Positions 1 to 11,290 are shown, counted from the first letter of the stretch. The stretch is 64,000 bases of DNA from Boswellia sacra (GCA_013180625.2 SNVD02001400.1:1364001-1428000); one strand, 5' to 3'. A program made the numbers and translations. Notes: a model not told the origin generated them from the letters alone.

Positions 1-264
1 GAACCTTTTTGTGACCATGATAGAGAATACACCCCATTGAATAGCGAAACACAAACGGACAGAATAACCATGTTAGGAAATCCAATCCCAAAGCTTAAGC
101 TTTTTGGTGGAGGGACCATCTAGAGAATAATCAATCATTCCAAAAACATAAACATTGTGGGATACCCTAGCACGCTCAATGTTTGCTATTATTGTAATTT
201 GGTAGAATATTATTGTTACATTCACAAGGTTATATCTTTATTTGGATTTTTTTTAATTTAACAG

Positions 265-1381
265 AAACAGGGAGTGAGGATGATGGACTTTTGGATTTGA
301 GTGATGATGATTTCTTTATAAGTGGAAGCTCAAGTGATGAAGCAGATGCGGATGACGAATGGACAGATAAAAGTACAAGGTTGTTTCGCTACTCTTGAAT
401 TGATTCTTATATTGATGACAGTTGCTATATTCTCTTTAGATGCAACAGCTTCACCTATGTTTTATGTTTACATTTGATATTATTAGTTTCTATTTAAAAT
501 TAGAGTGATTTAAGTCTATAGATACAATTTTACATATTAATTTATGATTTTGTAATTAGTATAGGTAGCGGGTTGCTGTACTGTTTTAACTGAAAACCTA
601 GGATGCAAGCCTCCTGTTGTATGCTATTTGATAATTTGTATTCACATACGTTGATATAATCTTGATGAAAAGAGCATTGGGTATATTTGTCTTTGCAGGG
701 AACAGGCTTCTAGTGCTTCTGGCAAGGCAGCATCTGGCATGTCGAGTGATGAAAGGAATCAGGTTTGTCTCTTCTGGATCTTTTGGTGCGATAAGAAAAT
801 ATATAATGATGCTAACTGTTTAAAAATTATTTCTTTCTGCCAACTTGTCTATATAGAGGCAGAGTTCTGCCAGAGCTCTAATGCCTCCTCCCCGGCCATC
901 AACCAACACATTTTCAAGGTCGATACATGCTCAATCAAGGTTTGGGTCTTCATCAAGCAAAAATTCATCAAAACAGAGGGCTGAAATGTCTTCATCCAGC
1001 AATACATCAAACAGAAGAAGTGGCCCTTCCGTCAGAGGTGGGAGTTCTTCAAATCAAAGAACAGGTCACAGTAGTAATCTAAGTTCAAATTCTGATGCTC
1101 ACAAACCTCGAAGAAAGAGGAGGCCAAAGAAGAAAAAACAGCAGGTGACCTGTGATTGAGATTTAATTAGTCCTTTATATCTGTTTTTCCTGTAATTGGT
1201 GTTATGTTATAACTTAACAATTTGCATTTTTTCTATCAGAAGCTTGGACGTAGACATATGTAGGTTGATGGTCAAGATTCTTCAGCAATTTATAAATATT
1301 TTGCAATACATAAGTAATTTTATAGATGTTATTAGCATTGTTCAGGACATAATTTGTTTCTTTTTTACAATGCAGGCATGA
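265..1381 (+). CDS. 3'-terminal exons of an unidentified Ser/Asp-rich protein (partial gene)
   Basis: Three or four exons keep one reading frame across good splice sites: 265-379 (acceptor AACAG, donor AAG|GTTGTT), 699-762 (acceptor TTTGCAG, donor CAG|GTTTGT), 857-1144 and 1376-1381. If the donor at 1145 (CAG|GTGACC) is used, the protein ends in a single Ala and TGA at 1379-1381; if not, it ends at TGA 1157-1159. The first exon is acidic (DLSDDDFFISGSSSDEADAD). The third is Ser/Asn/Arg-rich and ends in a basic run (RRKRRPKKKKQQ) that looks like a nuclear localisation signal. I do not recognise the family. A disordered acidic-then-basic tail fits a chromatin, nucleolar or RNA-associated protein, but that is inference. 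The 5' part lies before the window; positions 1-264 read as intron. Confidence 0.6.
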
Positions 1382-2316
1382 AGTAAATGCAATCAGTGTT
1401 GATATAGTCTCGCCATAGCCAATTGAATCAGCTCTTTATGTGATATTTATTCCAACGTACAGTTCTTTGACGATATCTTTTGTTTTTTTTTTTTTGATTG
1501 GTTTATTTCATGGAGGAAACAAACTGGAGTCTGTAGCCAAACATTTTTCATGATGGTCACTCAACTCCATGCAAATTGCATACTCACAACTGGGTAGGTC
1601 TATATGGAGGTGGGTTTCAACAGTTATCCTATGTTCAAGTCATGTCTCTGATTACTGATTAGAATGGATTTCTGGCTGTTGTTTATTGTAAATTATGTAG
1701 TGAAGTTATTATACCTTCGGACAACTGCATTTTCTCCTCATGACCTTTTGGGGGAGATCGATTAGTCATTTCCTTTAAAATGATGATGATGTGCCCTCCC
1801 CGTTGATTGAGGGTGATCTGCCCCATGTATTTAAGACTTCGCCCCTAACGCAGCCTAGTTAAAGAAGATTGACGCTTGAAGTGGCTTATATTATAGTACA
1901 CCGGTTTTATGGTACAATCGTTTTCAAATTTTTTTTTGTAAATTTAGAGTAAAAATTATAAATTTTTATATAAAAATCGTATATGTGAAAAAAAAGTTGT
2001 AAATGAGTAATTTTTCATATTTATAATTTTTATATTAATTTTATAAGTTATTTATTTATAATTTATTTATATTTATAATTTTTATATGAAATATATAACT
2101 TTTATATTAAAATTTAAAAATAGTTATTAGATATAATCTGTGTATTATAATCAAATGGGTGTACTGGGATAAATAAGTACGGGATAGGGATCCCCCAGAA
2201 CATCTCAGTCGCAGAAAGTGATATGTCATTTGTACTCGTGGAAGGCCCAGTCCTGGCTTTTCATGTATGGAGAGCATTTTGGGATTAGTAAGCGCAATGC
2301 CCAAGTCATCGGCAAG
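1382..2316. other. 3' UTR and AT-rich non-coding stretch
   Basis: No ORF of substance on either strand. The first few hundred bases are presumably 3' UTR and downstream flank of the preceding gene. From about 1890 the sequence becomes very AT-rich with repeated TTATAATTTTTATAT-like words, as in decayed small transposons, but I could not delimit an element. Confidence 0.4.
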
Positions 2317-3161
2317 TAGGGGTGTGTAAATGGTAGGGTATGGTGTGGTATTGTCATACCATCCTCATATCCTACATATGTCGAGTTTTTTATTTTTATA
2401 TCATACCATACCATTTTTTAATACAATACAATACTATATTTTCGCATGGTAGGGTAAGGGCAGGTATGGTATGGTACTATTTAAGTAGTTGATCAAATTG
2501 ACCAGATTTTGACACTTTAAATTCTTATTTTGACATTGTTTAATATTATGATTCATAAAGTTTGTACTAAATACAAAAATCAAGCAATTACACATCCTTA
2601 ACAATACAAATAATCAAGTAATTACATATTTTATAACAACACAAATAATCAAGTAACATCATATTTATAGCAATACAAAAATATCACGTAACTACATATT
2701 CCATAACAACACGAATACTCAAGCAATTACATGTCCATAACAACACAAATAACAAGTAAACTACATATCCGAATTCTTCCACAAAGTTCTAACTTCCAAC
2801 CTTTAAGTCCAACCTTTAAATTTTACAAAGTTTCAATCTTTTCAACTTCCAATCTAATACAAATTTGAGAAAATAAAAAGGCAAAGAAAAAAGAAACTTT
2901 AACACTCATACAAAAATATTTTATGTAACTAATTAAATACTGACATGTGGCATATTTTTTATTTTTTTAAAAAAGGTATGGTATGGTATGATATTTTCAG
3001 GTATTTTCAAAAATACCCCCCTACCATACCATACCATGACAGATTTTGAAAATCTATACCATACCACACCCTATATTTTTTTTATACCCTACCATACCTC
3101 CACCATACCATGGCGGGTATGTTGGGTTCGGGCGGGTGATGGTGTACCATGCACACCCCTA
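2317..3161. mobile_element. non-autonomous hAT-type element with 8-bp target duplication
   Basis: The element starts TAGGGGTGTG and ends CACACCCCTA, a perfect 10-bp terminal inverted repeat. It is flanked by identical 8-bp duplications TCGGCAAG at 2309-2316 and 3162-3169. An 8-bp duplication with TAGGGGTG-type ends is characteristic of the hAT superfamily. Both subterminal regions are full of GGTATGG / CCATACC words in opposite orientation (about 2330-2480 and 2975-3130), the usual clustered subterminal transposase-binding repeats. The 845-bp body has no transposase ORF, so it would need an enzyme in trans. The perfect duplication suggests a fairly recent insertion. Confidence 0.85.
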
Positions 3162-3169
3162 TCGGCAAG

Positions 3170-4026
3170 TACATAAAATTCGGATAATTGGAAAAATAAG
3201 CGCTCGGGAAAACGCTTGAATTCGTAGGAATATCTTGGTTCTCGCCCTCGTGGCAATTTATTGGTTTCGCAACATTCGCCTATAGAATTTTACAATTTAT
3301 TGTCTACCCAACATACTCTTATACGATTTCGCCGCATTCGAAGGGGTTTAACTAAAATGTATCTGATGGGTAGATCGGATCCATCAGTTATACAACAGTT
3401 ATAAATAAATAATTACTTAAAAGTTATAAATTAATATATAAAAATTATAATACTTATAACACTTCTGTACATGAAATTTTTAAATAATTAAATTTTCTTT
3501 GCAAATAAGCATAAACAAATTTGTAAATAATCATCAAGAGAAATTTTGTACATTGATGATACATAATATATTTGTTTATCTCAATTGTTTGTAATTTTTT
3601 ATAAATTTTATACTCTTATAACTTTTATATGAAAGTAAGAAAATAGATGTATTTTTACATTAGGTTTAAATGCAACGTAGTATTACCATTTTGGGCAGGT
3701 AATAAGCGGCATAACAAGACATAAATGTTCTTTTTTAAAATTTTTAAGAATATTTTGTTCAACTTTCTCATTGTCAAGGATACTTCTTAAAATTCTAAAA
3801 CTCAAAGGAAGATAAACAAAAATTTTTTACACACACACATGTATGTATGTACATATATATAATGATATTCTTCTTAACTAAAATTTCAAATTTTATATTT
3901 CAAATGATGTATACTTAATTTAAAAATTGAAAGTTGTATGTGTGATTCTATAATATAAATGAATGACATGATAGTTTTAATTCAATATCATATCATTTGG
4001 GATAAAAATTCTAGATTATACATCTG

Positions 4027-4058
<32 letters not shown>

Positions 4059-4088
4059 GTTTGGGATAAAAATTCGAGATTATACATC

Positions 4089-4159
<71 letters not shown>

Positions 4160-4481
4160 ACAACCTTATAATAGATAATACTCCGAGATGAATGAAGTTT
4201 TTATTAAAATTTTTTAACAAAACATTATTATCGTTTTTGGACCTATGAAATATGTTTCACAGGCTTCAGATCGAGAAATATAAAAACTTGGTAAATAAAA
4301 AAAAAGAGATGGTATTGCTATACACGTAATTGTGAAATTAGTAGCTGAATAATGTCCCAAGTAGGCAAAGTTACTCTTCGAAACCATTAATAATAATTGG
4401 GGGAGCTTCATTCTCACGCCTGTTTTTATATCAAAAGTTCCTGACCTCCCTCCATTTCAGAAGTATCACAGACCTGCCCCA
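3170..4481. other. AT-rich non-coding stretch
   Basis: No supportable gene. The stretch holds AT-rich sequence, a tandem duplication and the microsatellite listed separately. Short ORFs on the minus strand near 4214-4417 show no recognisable domain and are judged spurious. Confidence 0.5.
3996..4157. repeat. short tandem duplication plus (TA)n / (TATATG)n microsatellite
   Basis: A roughly 65-bp unit containing TTTGGGATAAAAATTC and ATTATACATCTGTATATG occurs twice in a row (about 3998 and 4061). Each copy is followed by TATATG and pure TA dinucleotide runs; the second run, about 4115-4157, is nearly uninterrupted. Confidence 0.85.
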
Positions 4482-5214
4482 TGTCACGCCCTGCACAATA
4501 TGCACACGATTTTGCGTTAAGCTTGCACCAAAGCACACCAAGGAATGAGATTTTGGGGCAAGTGTTATGGTGATTTGAGATCCTCGTGGCAAGAAGAGTA
4601 CAATGGCACAAAAATTGAGCGTGGCCTTCAAGGAGTTTCCAGAAGGTTCCATGACATTCTGGAATGTTTCGAAAGGATATGGAAAAATCTGAAAGGCGCA
4701 AGAAGGGCGTGAAAGACTCTAAAAGGCCCTACAAGATTTCGGAAGATCATGGAAGGATACGGAATGCTACGGAAGGTTCCGAGCAAGAGAAATACCTAGT
4801 GTCTGGGGTTCTTTAGAGATATCTAGGTTAGTATAGAGAAGATCTAGGCATGTGTGGGTGTATCTAGAATTGTTTGGCCAACAAGTAAGCTTGTAAATAT
4901 CTAGGAAGGATATTGAGTAAGGAATGTTCTAGGTATTTTGTTGGCCAATAAGGAAGTGAGATGTGACGCAATATTAGGGATGAGCCCTCATTTGTAAAGA
5001 AAATCATGCCAAGTGGGGCCAAGTCATGCTAATTCATGCTATACTCAAGTGTTCAAGAGTCTTACAAGCCCTATAAACTATCTTGTGTATAGTGAATATT
5101 TTCTTGCCCAAATCTCTCTTGTCCTTGTTCTTATTTTCTTGAACCTTTCTTATAGCAGTTTAAGGCTTGTGAGTGACGCACGGTCTTCGTTTGTGAAATA
5201 ATAAGGTTATGACA
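4482..5214 (+). repeat. gypsy-1 5' LTR
   Basis: Starts TGTCACGCCCTGCACA and ends TTATGACA directly before the primer-binding site. Relative to the 3' LTR it lacks a few dozen bases around 4976, and that missing block includes the TATA box CTATAAATA present at 7692-7701. The 5' copy therefore probably cannot drive normal transcription. Confidence 0.8.
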
Positions 5215-5216
5215 GT

Positions 5217-5228
5217 TGGTATCAGAGC
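5217..5228 (+). other. gypsy-1 primer-binding site
   Basis: TGGTATCAGAGC, two bases after the LTR end, is the standard plant LTR-retrotransposon site complementary to the 3' end of initiator tRNA-Met. Confidence 0.9.
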
Positions 5229-5287
5229 CGAGGTTTAGTTGAGGTTCATCAAGTGTAGGGTGTTGAGAACAATTTTGGGTAGACAAG

Positions 5288-7098
5288 ATGGCAGAGATTC
5301 TAGTCATGAGTGAGGAAAGTAGGGGGCGGGGGGAAGCTCCCACTGGAGGGAAGAAGACCCGTGGCGAAGAAAAGTCTCGTGACATAATGAGCGCTATGAA
5401 GACCTAGATGGTCAAGTTGGAGCTAGCCATGACCGATACAATGGAGAGGCTAGATAGGCTAGAGCAAGGATTAAAATAAGGCATGGAGGAGCTTAATGGT
5501 AAGGTGGAAAGCCAAGGTAATGAGCTCAAGGAATTCAAGTGTAGTTCTGAGGTAGCCATTGAAGCGCTACGTCAAGAGGTTCATGCTTTCCAAGCAAGGG
5601 TGCTGGAAATCTTGGCCAAGGTACAAACTGAGGTAAAAGAACTGAGTAAAGGGTTGGATGAGATAAAGGCTGAGGTAGCCATGCTTAAGAGGTCGGTAGC
5701 AAGTGGCGCTGCGGTAACGTTACCCACACTTGCTATCCCAAAGATAGAGACACCCAAACCTAAAGAGTATAGTGCCAAACAAGATGCCGAAGAGCTAGAT
5801 AACTTCCTTTGGCACAGGGAGAGGTATTTTGACGTGTTGGGGATCTTAGATGAAAGAGCCAAGGTAAACACTACAACCCTTTATCTCACAGATCTTGCAG
5901 CTAGTTGGTGCCATCGAAAGTATGGAGAGATTAGGATTGGCGTGTGCGTCATAGAGACATGGGCGGATCTACAGAAGGAGTTGGAACACTAATTTTATCT
6001 GGAGAACGTGTCATTTGATGCAAAGAAGCGCATGAAGGAGTTGAGGCATATGAGCTCAATTTACAAATATGTGACGGAATTTTTTGGGTTGATGCTCCAA
6101 TCAATGACATGTGTGAGGCAGATATTCTCTTCAACATCATGGATGGCTTGCAACTATGGGCATACCAAGAGTTACAAAGATAGGGAGTGAAGGACGTCGC
6201 CAGTGCACTCACCGTAGCAGAGACATTTGTCGACTACCATAAAGGTGAGCCTTCTAAACACATTGAAACTCCCTATGACTGTGATAGTGGTGAAGAAGAG
6301 GATAGATCTCCATGTCGTCAATGTTTCCATAATGGTAGAGATAAGAGACGTAATGACTATCATAAGAGCAATAATAGGAAAGAGTTGTCACCCAACTTGA
6401 GGTGCTTCTTGTGTGATGGTCCACACTGGGTGCGGGATTGCCCAAAGAGGCAAACGTTGAGTGCCATGCTCCAAAAACGTAAAGACACACAAGAACTAGC
6501 ATGCATGGGTGCTATGCAAGTCATCAATCCTTTCTCACAAACCTCCACACCTCCCAAGCCACTAGACCGATCATTGATGCATTTAGAGGTATGCATCAAT
6601 GGCAAGACCAGAAGGGTGATGGTCGATATAGGTGCCACGCATAACTTCATTGGTATAAGTGAGGCCAAGAGGTTCTGCCTACGACGCGAGAAGAGGCGAG
6701 CACATATTAAGGCAACAAATGCGAAAGCCATACCCGTTGTTGGAGTTGCTTTTGGGGTTGAGCTGTAATTGGGTCCTTGGAGAGGTAAGGTCGATCTTTC
6801 CGTAGCTCCTTTGGACACTTCAGATGTGGTGTTAGGCATGGACTTTTTGAGGCACTATGATGTGATGGTATGGACTCGATGCAACGCGGTTTGCATCTTA
6901 GAGGGTGGTCCATGCATGCTTTCCACGGTAGCAGCGTCAAACTCCAATACCATGCATCTAGGGGTGATGCAACTAGAGGAGGATGGTAAAGGAGTACGCG
7001 TAGAGGAAGGTAAGATGGCGAATGGGGTTACCAAATACATGGGTACACAGGTGAAGGCAACACAAGCACGTGAAGGAGAAGTGACAATAGGAGGGTAA
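5288..7098 (+). pseudogene. gypsy-1 gag-protease pseudogene
   Basis: The frame opened by ATG at 5288 is interrupted by in-frame stops TAG 5405-5407, TAA 5477-5479 and TAA 5990-5992. A frameshift near 6100-6110 moves the frame, and further stops follow at about 6189 and at 6766-6768. The first part is coiled-coil-like, followed by a retrotransposon gag region. A CCHC knuckle lies at 6403-6441 (CX2CX4HX4C, residues C-L-C then H and C). The protease segment has the DIGATHNFI motif near 6622-6650, where the usual DTG/DSG catalytic triplet is altered to DIG, and the downstream LGMDFL motif at 6834-6850. Pol enzymes are missing. It is non-functional as it stands. Confidence 0.8.
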
Positions 7099-7158
7099 GC
7101 CCGCTTGCTCACAAACATTGATGCATCCTCGAAGATGTGACGATGGCGTCACAAAGTC

Positions 7159-7171
7159 GGGTGAGGGAAGA
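7159..7171 (+). other. gypsy-1 polypurine tract
   Basis: GGGTGAGGGAAGA directly precedes the TG of the 3' LTR, the expected place for the plus-strand primer. Confidence 0.7.
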
Positions 7172-7968
7172 TGTCACGCCCCACGCGACTTGCACACGGT
7201 TTTGCGCCAAGCTTGCACCTAAACACACTAAGAAATGAGATTTTGGGGGAAAATGTTATGGTGATTTGAGATCCTCATGGCGAGAATAGTACAATGGCAC
7301 AAAGATTGTGTGTGGTGTTTCGGAAGTTTGCAGAAAGTTTCAGACGTTCAGGAATGGCTCGAAAGGATCCGAAAGAATTCGAAAGGCGCAAGAAGGGCAT
7401 GAAATACTTTAGAAGACCCTAGAAGATTTCAGAAGATCATGGAAGGATGCGAAATGCTATGTAAGGTTCTGAAAGCAAGAGAAAATATCTAGTGTCTAAG
7501 GTTCTCTAGAGATATCTAGGTTAGTATAGAGTAGATCTAACCATGTGTAGGTGTATCTAGAATTACTTGGCCAACAAGTAAGCTTGTAAATATCTAGAAA
7601 AGATCTAGAGTAAGGAATATTTTAGTTACTTTGTTGACCAATAGGGTAGTAAGATGTGACACAATATTAATCACACGTTGAGGAGATACTTGCCTATAAA
7701 TAAGGATGAACCCTCATTTATAAAGAAAATCATGCAAATTGGTGCCAAATCATACTAATTCATACTAGACTGAAGTATTCAAGAGCCTTACAAGCTTTGT
7801 AAACTATCTTGTGTATAATAAATATTTCCTCAACCAAATCTCTCGTATTTTTGTTCTTATTTACTTGAACCTCTCTCGTAATGGTATAATGCTTATTTAG
7901 ATACACTTTGAATTGTGTTAACTTCTACAGTCGCACGATCTCGCTTGTAAAACAGTAAGGACGTGACA
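7172..7968 (+). repeat. gypsy-1 3' LTR
   Basis: Starts TGTCACGCCCCACGCG and ends GGACGTGACA. It aligns along its length with 4482-5214 with many substitutions, so the element is not young. It retains a TATA box (CCTATAAATAAGG) at about 7691-7703, followed by the leader-like CTCATTTATAAAGAAAATC. Confidence 0.8.
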
Positions 7969-8119
7969 TCCAACAGTGCCAACCGTCAATGAAGAGGGGA
8001 TGACGTTAGGATAAAGTTAAAAATTCACTATTTATTTTCACTGTCATCCAAAAGTGCCAACCGTTAGTGAAGATGACGTTAGGATAAAGTTAAAAATTCA
8101 CTATTTATTTTCACTGTTC
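7969..8119. repeat. direct tandem duplication of about 75 bp
   Basis: Two consecutive near-identical units contain GTGCCAACCGT followed by GATGACGTTAGGATAAAG and end CTATTTATTTTCACTGT. The first starts right at the end of the gypsy-1 3' LTR. The second lacks a few bases of the GAAGAGGGGATG stretch. Confidence 0.8.
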
Positions 8120-8403
8120 ATCTTCGTCCTTCCTTAAATCTAAAACAATTTAATCCTCTGCCACCACCATTCCCACCACCCACTGCCACTACAAATAGTG
8201 GCTCCCTAGAAAGAATGTCTTAGAAACCATGGTGCAAATATAGGTGGCCATGCCTTGGATGGCTGTGGAAAGTTCATGCCAAGCCCCAGTGCCACCTCCA
8301 CCGACCCCACATCCCTTTAATGCGCCGCCTGTTGCTGCTACCACAACTTTCATAGCCGTGACTCTTATGACGCCAATTCTACCAGTCCCTCCTTGGCTTT
8401 ACC
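8120..8403 (+). other. left half of a Pro/His-rich sequence split by gypsy-2
   Basis: A plus-strand frame from ATG 8244 is rich in Pro, Ala and Thr and reaches the gypsy-2 insertion at 8404. It continues in frame, after one copy of the TTACC target duplication is removed, into a His/Gln-rich stretch at 17547. I do not recognise the protein. It may be a fragment of a host gene or of an older element. Confidence 0.35.
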
Positions 8404-8580
8404 TGTGGAATCCCAAATATATATATATATTATAAATTTTAGAAAATATAACTAAGGATATTTGAGTAATTTTATAAGAATTGGGTTGGATAATAGAAGT
8501 GGGCTTGTGTTGGAATTAGTAAGGGAGAATTGGGCTTGAATTTGAAATTAGTGGACCTAAGCCCATAAACCAAGGCCTTG

Positions 8581-8590
8581 TATATAAATA
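8581..8590 (+). promoter_or_regulatory. TATA box of the gypsy-2 LTR
   Basis: TATATAAATA followed by a purine-rich GAGA/AGAAG leader. The same box is preserved at 14937-14946 in the 3' LTR. Confidence 0.65.
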
Positions 8591-9186
8591 AGGGAGGATT
8601 TTTCTGGAAAAAGGGGAGAGATCTTTCTTTCATTTTGGGGATAAAAGAGAGGGGAGTTGACGGCAAAAGAAAGAGGAAGAGAAGAAGAAGAAGAAGAGAA
8701 GGAAGAAAGAGAGGAAAATTTCAAAGAAGTTTAGCTTGGAAAACAGGTAGGAGATTCTAACACTATACTTACTTCATATTATGTGTTTTGTTGTTGAATT
8801 GATATTGTTGTTATGTATGTGTCATGTGTTGACTTGATTGCTTGATTGCTTTGATGATGAAATATGAGTGAAGTTACTTATTGCAAGTTATTTGTTGTGA
8901 TTGCATGAAGAATTATGTGTGAATTGAAGTGTTGATAAAGTGGAGTAGAGATGATTTTGTGAGAAGTGCAGTTCATGTGACTGTCTTGTGTTGATTGAGT
9001 TGATGCGTTTTTCTGGATTGAGAATTGTATGATTTCTCATTTGTTTTGAAAAATAGACGTATTAAGCTTTAATTAGCCGTTGATTTCGTTGAATTTGGAG
9101 TTAAAACGGATTTTTGGTGAATTTTTGAAGTTAGGAGTTGAAATCTGGAAATGGGATGTGTTGAACCAACTCTAGAATTATATTCT

Positions 9187-9640
9187 GGTGTTTCTCTCGA
9201 TAGTAAACAGTATCATGAACAGTGAATCGAGTGTCGGGTGAACAGTATCGAGAACAGTAAATCGAGTGTCGAGTGAACAGTGAACAATATTATAAACAAT
9301 ATCGATTATCGAGTGAACAGTATTGTAAACAGTGAATCGAGAGTCGAGTAAACAATATATCCAATGAATAGTGTCTAGTGAATAGTAAATCCAATGAATA
9401 GTAAATCCAGTGAACAGTATATCCAGTGAAATAGTATGTCGAGTGAACAGTAAATCCAGTGAATAGTATCGAATGAACAGTATATCCAATGAATAGTATG
9501 TCGAGTGAACAGTATCTCTAGTAAACAGTTGTCGAGTGAACAGTATTTTCGGTGAATAGTATCGAGAAACAGTATCGGGTGAACAGTGTCGAGAAACAGT
9601 ATCGAGTGAACAGTATCGAGAAACAGTGTGGAGTGTCGAG
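9187..9640. repeat. degenerate short-repeat array (GTGAACAGTATCGA family), 5' LTR
   Basis: Many imperfect copies of a 13-26 base word built from GAACAGTATC, GTCGAGTGAACAGT and ATCCAGTGAATAGT fill this stretch. The same array occurs in the 3' LTR with different copy order, showing turnover after or during insertion. Confidence 0.85.
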
Positions 9641-9754
9641 AAAAATTTCAGAACCACCCCAAATTGACTGTATACTTCCTAAAAAGTCCTGGATTTTGCA
9701 TAAAGATCATATTTCTTGAGATTTATCATAGTAATGATATTGAAATGCTGTTAA

Positions 9755-10655
9755 TGTATGCATTGGACCTTGGATGGGCCGTTTTGTATACGGATCCAAG
9801 GAGAATGCGGATAAATGATATGAAGTGTTGGACCTTGACTGAACCGTTCTGTATGCGGACCCAAGGGGAACACGAATAAAATGATATGAGGTGTTGGACC
9901 TTGGGTGGACCGTTCTGTATACGGACCCAAGGGGAATACGAATAAAACGACGTGATGTGTTGGACCTTGGGTGAACCGTTCCGTATGCGGACCCAAGGGG
10001 AACACGAATAAAATGATATGAGGTGTTGGATCTTGGGTAGACCGTTCTGTATACGGACCTAAGGGGAACACGAATAAAACGATACCGTTCTATATGCGGA
10101 CCCAAGGGGAACACGAATAAAACGAAGTGATGTGTTGGACCTTAGGTGGACCGTTCTGTATACGGACCTAAGGGGAACACGAATAAAACGACGTGTTGAT
10201 GGACCTTAGGTGAACCGTTCTATATGCGGACCCAAGGGGAACACGAATAAAATGATATGAAGTGTTGAACCTTGGGTGGACCGTTCTTTACACGGACCCA
10301 AGGGAAACACGAATATAATGATATGAGGTGTTGGACCTTGGGTGGACCGTTCTGTATACGGACCCAAGGGGAACACGAATAAAACGACGTGATGTGTTGG
10401 ACCTTGGGTGGACCGTTCTGTATACGGACTTAAGGGGAACACGAATAAAACGACGTGTTGATGGACATTGGGTGGACCGTTCTATATACGGATCCAAGGG
10501 GAACACGAATAAAATGACGTGATGTGTTGGACTTTGGATGGACCGTTCTGTATACTGATCCAAGGGAAAAACGAATATAATAAACATGATGTGTTGAACC
10601 TTGGATGGGCCGTTCTATATACGGATCCAAGGGGAATACGAATATAAATTTGATG
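9755..10655. repeat. about 66-bp tandem array with a hairpin in each unit, 5' LTR
   Basis: Fourteen units (one truncated at about 10083) start at about 9768, 9833, 9899, 9964, 10031, 10140, 10204, 10270, 10336, 10402, 10466, 10532 and 10599. Each has an imperfect inverted repeat: outer arms CCTTGGGT and ACCCAAGG, inner arms CCGT and ACGG, about 7-base loop. Because 66 is a multiple of three, the antisense strand shows long but meaningless ORFs. Confidence 0.9.
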
Positions 10656-11111
10656 TGCGAGTGGACATAATTGGTTGATCTATTAGTATTTGATGTCAAA
10701 TTTTGTGACTGAATATTTGTGGAAGGTGTATGATTTAGTATAATGTTAGAATGTTCCTACTGGGCTTTATGCTCACCCCTTCCCTCTACAGGTACACAGA
10801 AGAATGTTCACACTAGTGATGTTCCAGAGCTTTCTTAGAAAGTCTGGAGTCTACATACATATCATGATTATTGGAGATAGTCTTGTTTCTCCTAGCTTAT
10901 GATGGGAGATTTTGTTTTGTGACTATAATCTTATGTATGGCCTTTAGTCACCAATGTATGTACAGTTGATTTTGAACAAATAGCCATAAGTTGTAATGAA
11001 TTCCTGTGATGTATATATATAAAAGAAAAATATTGATGATGTGTTTTTATTATTTTTCTTAAGCAATCCCCCTTAAAGTCTCTAAATAAGAGATTTTAGG
11101 ACGTGACAGAG

Positions 11112-11123
11112 TGGTATCAGAGC
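11112..11123 (+). other. gypsy-2 primer-binding site
   Basis: TGGTATCAGAGC, three bases after the 5' LTR, complementary to initiator tRNA-Met. Confidence 0.9.
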
Positions 11124-11290
11124 TTAGGCTTTACTATGGACCTGTGCCAAAAAAAAAAATGTAGATGGTCTGGGAGGGGTAGAGTCATGTTTGTGTGCTT
11201 GCATGTATCTTGCATAACTGTTTGATGTGATTTTATTCCATATGTTATGGAATTTTGCCACTTGTATTTTGCCACTGATAAAATTAGATA

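Larger units (their letters stand above)
4482..7968 (+). mobile_element. gypsy-1: Ty3/gypsy-lineage element carrying only gag and protease
   Basis: Order on the plus strand: LTR (4482-5214), primer-binding site complementary to initiator tRNA-Met (5217-5228), gag with CCHC knuckle, aspartic protease region, purine-rich tract (7159-7171), LTR (7172-7968). The LTRs begin TGTCACGCC and end TGACA. Reverse transcriptase, RNase H and integrase are absent: only about 70 bases separate the protease remnant from the 3' LTR. That layout matches gag-only terminal-repeat elements (TR-GAG type) or an internal deletion. Flanking pentamers CCCCA and TCCAA do not form a clean target duplication. Confidence 0.8.
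8404..11108 (+). repeat. gypsy-2 5' LTR
   Basis: It begins TGTGGAATCCC plus a short TA run and ends TTAGGACGTGACA. A TATA box (TATATAAATAAGG, 8581-8593) lies only about 180 bp from the LTR start, so almost all of the LTR should be transcribed R-U5. That transcribed part contains two repeat arrays (9187-9640 and 9755-10655). Confidence 0.9.

Noticed and set aside
6254..7118. Minus-strand ORFs opposite gypsy-1 gag and protease.
   Set aside because: The plus strand holds the knuckle and protease motifs; the antisense frames have none.
9707..10699. Several minus-strand ORFs of 60-135 codons with FPLGPYTERSTQGPT-like repeats (also 16052-17132).
   Set aside because: They are translations of a 66-bp (22-codon) non-coding tandem array in the gypsy-2 LTRs; the same array is open in more than one frame and strand.
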